From: Rhodanobacteraceae bacterium
Lineage (GTDB): Bacteria > Pseudomonadota > Gammaproteobacteria > Xanthomonadales > Ahniellaceae
DNA length: 64,000 bases
Direction of reading: 5' to 3'
NCBI GenBank assembly: GCA_016708465.1
Contig: JADJFT010000007.1
Coordinates: 136,501-200,500 of the forward strand
The position numbers and the translations under genes were made by a program. Each line of letters begins with the position of its first letter. Position 1 is the first letter of the stretch. The notes under the pieces are model-generated. The model made no database searches and was not told where the DNA came from. It worked only from the letters and a program-made list of their open reading frames with translations. Shown piece after piece: positions 57,664-64,000 of the stretch.

Positions 57664-58338
57664 ATGTTCGCTCGCGTGTTGTTTCTGTTGCTGCTGGCCG
57701 CCAATCTAGGATTCGGAGTCTGGCTCTTGCTTGCACCGCCGGCAGCGGTCGCACAATGGCTGCCGACGGATCCTGGGGTCGCACAGCTAACGCTGTTGAA
57801 TGAGCGCGACGGCGCATTGGCCGATGCCGCTGAATTGGCGCGTGCGCCGGAGCCGTTGGGCGCAGATCGCGATTTGCGTTGCACCACGCTCGGGCCGTTT
57901 CCGACGCAGTCCGATCTACGTCGAGCGATGTCGGTGCTGACGCCGCTGACGGAACGTATCCAGTTCCGTGAGTCGCGCGCGCTTCGGTCGCGCGGCTGGT
58001 GGGTCTATTTGCCGGCATTCGCGTCGCGCGATGCCGCGCTGACGGCCGCCCGCGAGTTATCGTCGAAGGGCGTGCGCGACTATTACGTCGTCACTGCCGG
58101 CGATCAGGAAAACACCATTTCGCTGGGTCTATTCCGCGATGGCGACAATGCTGCACGTCGCCGTGATGAAGTGAAGGCGCTTGGCCTTGACGTGCAGCTC
58201 AACGAACGCACCGAAGATACGCCCGAATACTGGCTGGACTACGCCGTATCATCGACCCAGCGATTTGACTGGCGCGACCGCGTGCCGGACCGGCTGGAAC
58301 TATCGGCGCGCGACCTGCCCTGCGGTCAGTTGCGCTAG
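57664..58338 (+). CDS. SPOR domain membrane protein
   Basis: A 224-residue bitopic protein with one N-terminal membrane segment (VLFLLLLAANLGFGVWLLL) and a periplasmic part holding a SPOR-like domain at about 103-175 (GWWVYLPAFASRDAALTAAR, YYVVTAGDQENTISLGLF). SPOR domains bind septal peptidoglycan stripped of stem peptides, so a septal location is plausible. It is the last gene of the DAK2-DegV-plsY-birA-coaX chain and ends 20 bases ahead of the tRNA gene. Confidence 0.85.
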   Translation: MFARVLFLLLLAANLGFGVWLLLAPPAAVAQWLPTDPGVAQLTLLNERDGALADAAELARAPEPLGADRDLRCTTLGPFPTQSDLRRAMSVLTPLTERIQFRESRALRSRGWWVYLPAFASRDAALTAARELSSKGVRDYYVVTAGDQENTISLGLFRDGDNAARRRDEVKALGLDVQLNERTEDTPEYWLDYAVSSTQRFDWRDRVPDRLELSARDLPCGQLR

Positions 58339-58358
58339 ACTCGCGCCCCGTTCACGGT

Positions 58359-58431
58359 GCCGGCGTAGCTCAGTTGGTAGAGCAACCGCCTTGTAAGCGG
58401 TAGGTCGGGGGTTCGACTCCCTTCGCCGGCA
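58359..58431 (+). tRNA. tRNA-Thr (anticodon UGU)
   Basis: A complete 73-base cloverleaf: acceptor stem GCCGGCG / CGCCGGC, D arm GCTC-AGTTGGTA-GAGC, anticodon stem ACCGC / GCGGT around the loop CTTGTAA with TGT at 58392-58394, and T arm with TTCGACT. The discriminator base is A, and CCA is not encoded. It is an isolated tRNA gene between the SPOR gene and the Hpt gene. Confidence 0.97.
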
Positions 58432-58459
58432 TGTCTTGTTCGCGACCTGCGAGTGCCTG

Positions 58460-58777
58460 ATGTCCGATCCCGTCACTGCGCTGCATGCGCGCTATCTCGC
58501 CAGTTTTCCGAACAAGCGCGACGAATTGCAAGCAGCCTTGTCCGCTTGGCGGCAGGCGCCCGCAGCAATTGATCGCATCGTTGCGCTGCATCTGCTCGTG
58601 CACAATTTGGCAGGGTCGGCTGGTGCCTATGGTTTTGACACGCTGGCGGATGTCGCGCGCAGTGCTGATCGTTTGTTGAAAACGCATGCCCGCGACGGCG
58701 ATGCGCTGGTGTCGACGCAGATCGCGCCGATCGATGCTGCGGTGGTCGCCGTCTGCAGCAAACTCGCGTCAAGTTGA
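58460..58777 (+). CDS. Single-domain Hpt histidine phosphotransfer protein
   Basis: A 105-residue helical protein with the Hpt signature HLLVHNLAGSAGAYGFDTLA, where the first His of HNLAGSAG is the phosphorylated residue. Such proteins relay phosphate between hybrid kinases and response regulators. No kinase or regulator gene is adjacent, so its partners lie elsewhere. ATG at 58460; it follows the tRNA gene and precedes arginase. Confidence 0.85.
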   Translation: MSDPVTALHARYLASFPNKRDELQAALSAWRQAPAAIDRIVALHLLVHNLAGSAGAYGFDTLADVARSADRLLKTHARDGDALVSTQIAPIDAAVVAVCSKLASS

Positions 58778-58821
58778 TCGCGCAGTTATTCTCCGCGCCC
58801 CAACCTGAGCGAGCCGCGACC

Positions 58822-59733
58822 ATGCCCATCGTGACCCTGATTGGTGCACCAACCGACATCGGTGCCGGACATCGCGGCGCGTCGATGGGCCCGGAAGCAT
58901 TGCGTGTCGCGCACATTACCGAAGCGCTGCGTGAGCGCGGCCTAGAGGTTGAAGATCGCGGCAATCTGATCGGCCCAACCAATCCTTGGCAGCCACCGGT
59001 CAATGGCTATCGACACTTACCCGAAGTCGTTCAGTGGAACCGCAGCGTCTATGACGCGGTGCACGCGGCTTTGGTCGACGGACGCCTACCGATCCTGCTC
59101 GGTGGCGATCATTGTCTCGGGCTCGGTTCAATCACGGCAGTCGCGCGCTACTGTCGCGAGCAAGGCAAGAAGCTGCTCGTCCTCTGGCTCGATGCGCATG
59201 CTGATTTCAACACTTCCGAGATCACGCCCAGTGGCAATGTGCACGGCATGCCGGTGGCCTGCCTGTGTGGCATTGGCCCGCGCGAGTTGACTCATCTCGG
59301 TGGCAATGCGCCAGCATTGCGTCCGGACCAGATCCGTCAAATCGGCATCCGCAGTGTCGATGTCGGCGAGAAGAAGCTCGTTCGCGAGCAAGGCCTCGAT
59401 ATTTACGACATGCGTTACATCGACGAAATCGGCATTAAGCGCGCGATGGAGGAAGCCTTGTCCGACATCGATGCGAACACGCACCTGCATGTCAGCTTCG
59501 ATGTCGATTTCCTCGATCCCGAGATCGCTCCCGGCGTCGGTACCACGGTGCCCGGCGGCCCGAACTATCGTGAAGCACAACTGGTGATGGAGATGATCGC
59601 CGACACCGGCCGGCTCGCATCTCTCGACATCGTCGAGCTCAATCCGGCGTTTGATGACCACAATCGCACGGCCAAGCTCGCCGTTGATCTGGTCGAAAGC
59701 CTGTTTGGCAAATCGACGCTGATGCGTGCATGA
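58822..59733 (+). CDS. rocF: Arginase
   Basis: Arginase hydrolyses arginine to ornithine and urea with a binuclear manganese centre. The 303-residue protein has all metal-binding signatures: LLGGDHCLGLGS, WLDAHADFNTSE, GNVHGMPVA and SFDVDFLDPEIAPGVGTTVP, plus the N-terminal GAPTDIGAGHRGASMGPEAL. The ATG at 58822 fits the family start MPIVTLIGAPTD. No other arginine gene is adjacent. Confidence 0.96.
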   Translation: MPIVTLIGAPTDIGAGHRGASMGPEALRVAHITEALRERGLEVEDRGNLIGPTNPWQPPVNGYRHLPEVVQWNRSVYDAVHAALVDGRLPILLGGDHCLGLGSITAVARYCREQGKKLLVLWLDAHADFNTSEITPSGNVHGMPVACLCGIGPRELTHLGGNAPALRPDQIRQIGIRSVDVGEKKLVREQGLDIYDMRYIDEIGIKRAMEEALSDIDANTHLHVSFDVDFLDPEIAPGVGTTVPGGPNYREAQLVMEMIADTGRLASLDIVELNPAFDDHNRTAKLAVDLVESLFGKSTLMRA

Positions 59734-59802
59734 GGCGCTTCATCGTAACGGGCTGACATCCGTCATTTGCGTGCGGGTCTGGAACGAGTGAAGCTCGGCG
59801 GC

Positions 59803-60645
59803 ATGATTCGCATCGATTCTGTTCGCAAGCAATTCGGTTCCATTGTCGCCCTCGATGGACTGACCCTCGACGTGCGTCCGGGCGAGATGTTTGGACTGCT
59901 CGGCCCGAATGGCGCCGGCAAGTCAACAACCATGGCCTTGCTCACCGGCCTGCATACACCCGATGCCGGCAGTATCTCGGTACTTGGCGGCGATCCACGC
60001 GATCCGGCGCTGCGTGCTCGTCTCGGGCTTGCGCCACAATCGTTGGCGCTCTACGAAAACCTCAGTGGCCGCGAAAACGTCACCTTCTTCGCACGTATGT
60101 TCGGGCTGCGCGGTGCACGCCTTGATCAGCGCGTTGATGCCGCGCTCGATTTCGTGCAGCTTGTCGATCGCCAGCACGACCGTGTCGGTGGTTATTCCGG
60201 CGGCATGCAGCGGCGTTTGAACCTGGCTGCGGCGCTCGTGCACGAGCCGGAACTGATTCTGCTTGACGAACCGACCGCCGGCGTCGATCCGCAATCGCGC
60301 AACGCGTTGTTCGAGAACGTGTTGGCGTTGAAGGCCGCGGGTCGCACCATCGTCTACACGACGCACTACATGGAAGAGGTAGAGCGCCTCTGCGACCGTG
60401 TCGCGATTATCGATCGCGGCCGTGTGCTTGCTGTCGATAGCGTTGCCGGCTTGTTGTGAGCGCATGCTGGTGCGCCTGTTCTCGTTGTGGAACGCGAGGG
60501 GCGCAGCCAGCGCATTGAAACCACCGATCCACTGGCCGAGTTGAATCGACTCGCAGCGAGCGCTCCGATCGATGGATTTCATGTCGAACGGCCACGATTG
60601 GAGCAGGTGTTTCTGCATCTCACCGGCCGCAGTCTGAGGGATTGA
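59803..60645 (+). CDS. ABC-2-type transporter ATP-binding protein with an in-frame TGA
   Basis: The ATPase has Walker A GPNGAGKSTT, the signature GGYSGGMQRRL, Walker B LILLDEPTAGVDP and the switch TTHYMEEVERL. After residue 218 the frame meets TGA at 60457-60459, then continues in the same frame for 61 codons: AHAGAPVLVVEREGRSQRIE to LEQVFLHLTGRSLRD, stopping at 60643-60645, one base before the permease start. The continuation is the normal C-terminal domain of ABC-2 ATPases, so the complete protein would have about 280 residues. A TCA (Ser) to TGA change would explain it. ATG at 59803; GTG at 59788 is an alternative. Confidence 0.88.
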
Positions 60646-60646
60646 G

Positions 60647-61921
60647 ATGAATGCCTTGTTTGCCTTGGCCGCGAAAGATATTCGCCTGTTGCTGCGCAAT
60701 CGCGGTGCGCTGTTCTTCACCATGGGTTGGCCGCTGCTGGTCGCGATTTTCTTTGGGATGGTGTTTGGCGGCGATGGCGGCAGCAGTCGTCCCAAGGTCG
60801 CACTGGTAGTGCAGGAACCGCATGCAGCGACGGAGCGCTTCGCGCAGTCGGTGCTCAAACTCGACACGCTGGACGTCGAGCGTGTCGACGCCGCGACCGC
60901 CGAGCAACTGGTGCGTCAGGGCAAGCGCAGTGCGGCGATCGTGTTGCCAGCCGGTTTTGGCGAACGCAGCGCGCGTGCTTTTAGCGGCGATCCGCCACAG
61001 GTCGAACTTTGGCTGGACCCTAGTCGTAAGGCCGAGCGCGCGATGATCGAAGGCATGCTGATGAAGCTCGGTGGCGAGGCGATGTTCGCGAACATCAGCG
61101 ACCCGAAGGCGCGCCAACAATGGCTCAGCACCTCGCGCGCAGATTTGGACAAGTTGCCGCCAGAGTCGCGCCAGCGTTTCGGTGATTTCTACACGGCGCT
61201 GGACGCGATGATGACGACGCCGGAAGTCGCGGGCGGCAGCGGTGATGCGGCTGCAGCGAGCGGACCGGGCTTCTCGCCGCTGACGGTCAGCGCGCGCGAG
61301 ATCACGGTCGCGAAGCGCGGCCCACGCAACGGCTTCGCGATCAGTTTCACGCAGGGGATGTTCTGGGCTTTGCTCGGTGCGCTGATGAGTTTCGTGACTT
61401 CGCTGGTGCTGGAGCGCATGCAAGGCACCTGGAATCGATTGCGCAGCGCTCCGTTGTCCACGGCGTCACTGCTGTTCGGCAAGGCGTTGGCTTGTTTCGC
61501 GGTGATGTTCACGTCGTTGCTACTGGTCAGCGCAGTCGGTGCGATGGTCTTCGGCGTGGTGCCACATTCGTTGTCGAAACTGTTGTTGGCTTTCATTGCT
61601 TCAGCGTTTGCTTTTACCGGCCTGATGATGCTGCTGGCGAGTCTCGGGCGAACGGTGCAGACCGCGAGCGGCGCAGCGTGGGCGGTGATGATGCCGTTAG
61701 CCATGGTCGGTGGCGCAATGATTCCCTTGTTTGTCATGCCACCGTGGATGCTTGAGTTGTCGAATCTGAGCCCGGTGAAATGGGCGGTGATCGGCATCGA
61801 GGGTGCCACCTGGCGAGGATTTTCTTACGCAGAAATGGCGACGCCGATCGCGATTCTGCTCGCGACCGGCGCGCTGTGTGGACTGGCTGGCGCGTGGCGG
61901 ATCACGCGCCAGCCGAACTAG
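60647..61921 (+). CDS. ABC-2-type transporter permease
   Basis: A 424-residue membrane protein of the ABC-2 type: one N-terminal segment (FFTMGWPLLVAIFFGMVFGG), a large extracytoplasmic domain (about 45-230), and five to six C-terminal segments beginning around FWALLGALMSFVTSLVLERM with the characteristic LERMQGTWNRLRSAPLSTAS. With the preceding ATPase it forms an exporter; the substrate cannot be deduced. The ATG lies one base after the ATPase stop at 60645. Confidence 0.92.
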   Translation: MNALFALAAKDIRLLLRNRGALFFTMGWPLLVAIFFGMVFGGDGGSSRPKVALVVQEPHAATERFAQSVLKLDTLDVERVDAATAEQLVRQGKRSAAIVLPAGFGERSARAFSGDPPQVELWLDPSRKAERAMIEGMLMKLGGEAMFANISDPKARQQWLSTSRADLDKLPPESRQRFGDFYTALDAMMTTPEVAGGSGDAAAASGPGFSPLTVSAREITVAKRGPRNGFAISFTQGMFWALLGALMSFVTSLVLERMQGTWNRLRSAPLSTASLLFGKALACFAVMFTSLLLVSAVGAMVFGVVPHSLSKLLLAFIASAFAFTGLMMLLASLGRTVQTASGAAWAVMMPLAMVGGAMIPLFVMPPWMLELSNLSPVKWAVIGIEGATWRGFSYAEMATPIAILLATGALCGLAGAWRITRQPN

Positions 61922-61925
61922 GACT

Positions 61926-62762
61926 TCACGGGTCAGGTACGAAGCGGCCGGCAAAGGCACTTGGTTCTTCGCGGCCCCAGCGCGGCTGGCGGATTACGCC
62001 GCGGTCAACCAGGTGCTGCCAAGTGTCGTACTGTAGTTCGACCACTTCATCCGGGCGCGACGACCGACGCTCGAACTGTGTGGTGTTGACCTGCGACCAC
62101 TCGCGTTGGCCGTGCCCAGTGCCGAGTTCCGACGCAAAATCTTCGCTACGTCCGCGCTTGGCGTAAGGTGCGGCGGAATCATGCGATGCACCGGCGCCAG
62201 TCGGCGCAGGTTGATTGCGTTGCGCCATCGCTTCGGCTTCCTTTGCAGCTGACGGGGCCTGTGCATCCTTGCGGCGCCAGTCGTTATCACGATAGATCGG
62301 CGGCGACGGCGGCGCATAGACCGGCGCACGCTCACGGAATACCGCAATACCGATCACGCCGACGTTTTGCGGGCGACCGGTGCGCGCCGCATAACTCCAT
62401 TCCGGCGCGCTGAACACGAACTGCGCGACCTCGCTCATCGACTTGCGCCAGCCGTTGACTTCGGCGCGCTCATACGGACCGAGCACATAGCCGCCTTGGT
62501 AAGGGTCGGCGGTTTCGCCGGTCACCGCGTTGACGCCGTCGACGCTGAGCACTGCCATGACGCGCTCTCCGGTGCGGTTCTGCATCATCACCGCGTAGCG
62601 ATGACCCGGTTCCCCGGCGACATAGGCACGCCCTTGCTTGTGCTGTACGTCGAGGATGCGACCGCTGTCGCGATCGACCACTTGCAGGTCGACCAAGTTG
62701 TGCACATGCGCGCTCAGCGTGGTGGTGGCCAGGGCCAGGATCATTCCAAACATCGCTTTCAT
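61926..62762 (-). CDS. Secreted hypothetical protein
   Basis: A 278-residue protein with a signal peptide (MKAMFGMILALATTTLSAH). The first 150 residues contain LQVVDRDSGRILDVQHKQGR, YVLGPYERAEVNGWRKSMSE and NVGVIGIAVFRE, a conserved module of envelope proteins that I do not know by name. The remainder is Pro/Arg/Ala-rich and probably disordered. ATG at 62762. The stop lies four bases from the convergent ABC permease stop. Confidence 0.7.
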   Translation of the reverse strand: MKAMFGMILALATTTLSAHVHNLVDLQVVDRDSGRILDVQHKQGRAYVAGEPGHRYAVMMQNRTGERVMAVLSVDGVNAVTGETADPYQGGYVLGPYERAEVNGWRKSMSEVAQFVFSAPEWSYAARTGRPQNVGVIGIAVFRERAPVYAPPSPPIYRDNDWRRKDAQAPSAAKEAEAMAQRNQPAPTGAGASHDSAAPYAKRGRSEDFASELGTGHGQREWSQVNTTQFERRSSRPDEVVELQYDTWQHLVDRGVIRQPRWGREEPSAFAGRFVPDP

Positions 62763-63063
62763 TGTCGCCTCCGTCGTTGGTGATGGGTGCAACGATGAGA
62801 TGCGGGAAACGGGGTTCCGGTTCGCGGCGCGATGCCGTCGATCGAGGCGTTCATTCAGGTTTGCAGTCATTGCCGTGGGCCAAGCATGCACATGGTCTTT
62901 GCCGTTTACCGGGTTTATGCAGCGGAATCCTGGGTTTGATGTCGCCGGTGAAGTTGTCATCATGCTCACCCAACAGATCGTGCCAGCAGGTTGCATATCT
63001 TTGGCATGAACACACGCGCATCGTTGCTGCACTCGATCTTCTTTTCAGCGGAATTTGACCCTC
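62763..63063. other. Divergent intergenic region, no gene seen
   Basis: This 301-base stretch lies between the secreted hypothetical gene (minus) and trpS (plus) and must hold both promoters. I see no open frame with coding character, no clear hairpin and no riboswitch or tRNA-like T-box. Confidence 0.6.
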
Positions 63064-64000
63064 ATGTCCAAACGTCGTGTCCTCACCGGCATCAAGCCCA
63101 CCGGTTCACCGCATCTCGGCAACTACGTCGGCGCGATCAAGCCCCCGATCGCGGCGAGTCGCGATGCGAATGCCGATTCGTATTTCTTTCTTGCCGATTA
63201 TCACGCGCTGATTTCCTGCCAGGACCCGATCCGGGTGCAGCGCTCGACGCTCGAGATCGCTGCAACGTGGCTGGCGCTTGGGCTCGATCCCGAGCGCGTG
63301 ATGTTCTACCGCCAGTCCGACATTCCCGAAATCCCGGAGCTGACGTGGTTGCTGACCTGCATTACCAGCAAGGGCCAGCTCAACCGCGCGCATGCCTACA
63401 AAGCGGCGGTCGATGCAAATACTGCTGAGGGCGTCGATATCGATGCCGGCATCAGTGCCGGTCTGTACATGTATCCGGTGCTGATGGCGGCGGACATCCT
63501 GATGTTCAATGCGCATGCAGTGCCGGTCGGTCGTGATCAGGTGCAGCACATCGAGATTGCGCGCGACCTTGGCCAGCGCTTCAATCACGTTTACGGCAGC
63601 GACTTTTTCACGTTACCGGAGGCACAGGTCGACGAGACGACCGCGACATTGGCGGGACTCGATGGTCGCAAGATGTCGAAGAGTTACGACAACACCATTC
63701 CGCTTTGGGACGAGCCGGTGACGATGCGTCGATTGGTGATGAGCATCGTGACCAATTCGCAAGCACCGGGCGATGCAAAGAATCCCGATGAATCGCACCT
63801 GTTCTCGATTTACCAAGCATTCGCGACGGCGGCTGAAACTGCCGCGATGCGCAACGCCTACCAAGACGGCATTAGCTGGGGTGAGGTTAAGCTGGCGCTG
63901 TTCGAGCGTATCGATCGCGAGCTTGCGCCGGCGCGTGAGCGATATCGACACTTCATGACGAATCCACAACAGGTTGAAACCTTGCTGCTGCGCGGCGCCG
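63064..64000 (+). CDS. trpS: Tryptophanyl-tRNA synthetase (3' end outside the window)
   Basis: TrpRS charges tRNA-Trp. The 312 codons present have the class I HIGH-type motif TGSPHLGNYVGAI at the N-terminus, TCITSKGQLNRAHAYK, GRDQVQHIEIARDL and the KMSKS loop RKMSKSYDN. ATG at 63064 gives MSKRRVLTGIKPTG. The frame runs open to the window edge, which removes the C-terminal part. Confidence 0.96.
   Translation, partial: MSKRRVLTGIKPTGSPHLGNYVGAIKPPIAASRDANADSYFFLADYHALISCQDPIRVQRSTLEIAATWLALGLDPERVMFYRQSDIPEIPELTWLLTCITSKGQLNRAHAYKAAVDANTAEGVDIDAGISAGLYMYPVLMAADILMFNAHAVPVGRDQVQHIEIARDLGQRFNHVYGSDFFTLPEAQVDETTATLAGLDGRKMSKSYDNTIPLWDEPVTMRRLVMSIVTNSQAPGDAKNPDESHLFSIYQAFATAAETAAMRNAYQDGISWGEVKLALFERIDRELAPARERYRHFMTNPQQVETLLLRGA

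Noticed and set aside
60457..60459. TGA read as selenocysteine in the ABC ATPase.
   Set aside because: The position is in the C-terminal accessory domain with no redox role, no SECIS-like hairpin is evident, and selenocysteine ATPases of this type are not known to me.

Overview
The window is a GC-rich chromosomal segment from a gammaproteobacterium, most likely of the Xanthomonadales/Lysobacterales. That placement rests on family content and gene order rather than on a marker gene: minCDE, the rph-rdgB-hemW-ubiE block back to back with yicC-gmk-rpoZ-spoT-ridA-recG, mrcA divergent from pilMNOPQ, a Grx4 glutaredoxin fused to rhodanese, and an oleBCD hydrocarbon cluster. Almost all of it is core genome. 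I see no phage, integron, insertion sequence, CRISPR array or recognisable defence locus.

Layout: 1-2264 has the start of an exported protein, thiD, a short-form AMP nucleosidase and a small lipoprotein. 2371-8923 holds the glutaredoxin-rhodanese gene, an OmpA-like protein with three cadherin-like repeats, a terminator and a large secreted M36 metallopeptidase. 9064-12683 is oleD-oleC-oleB, without oleA beside it. 12869-14801 is minCDE. 14808-17495 has four poorly characterised proteins. 17503-22163 is a run of exported hydrolases (M28, alpha/beta hydrolase, M1). 22226-33153 is the divergent housekeeping block for quinone and heme synthesis, nucleotide sanitation, RNA processing, the stringent response and recombination. 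33267-35606 has rpmE2, gltA and a hypothetical gene. 35614-46414 has mrcA, pilMNOPQ and a very large Ig-like lipoprotein gene that overlaps pilQ. 46529-52934 has a CNB-EAL regulator, transketolase, and gcvP behind a tandem glycine riboswitch. 53005-58338 has a small secreted protein and a tightly packed chain: DAK2-DegV fusion, plsY, birA, coaX, SPOR protein. 58359-64000 has tRNA-Thr, an Hpt protein, arginase, an ABC-2 exporter, a secreted hypothetical protein and the 5' part of trpS.

A striking property of this sequence is that about a dozen conserved genes are broken by single-base frameshifts: grx4, M28, the hydrolase, M1, ubiE, hemW, spoT, recG at its start, the nucleoside hydrolase, pilN, pilQ and tkt. 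An ABC ATPase also carries an in-frame TGA. In each frameshift case the missing part of the protein is readable in another frame directly adjacent, often at a short homopolymer, and several genes are ones a cell can hardly lose together. I therefore read these as sequencing or assembly indels and give each gene its reconstructed extent.

The most interesting biology I can support is modest: a FakA-FakB-like fusion translationally coupled to plsY, a tandem glycine riboswitch in front of gcvP alone, a 963-residue lipoprotein coupled to the type IV pilus operon, a cyclic-nucleotide-binding EAL protein, and an OmpA-like protein whose repeats lie after the peptidoglycan-binding domain. I did not find a clear undescribed system.
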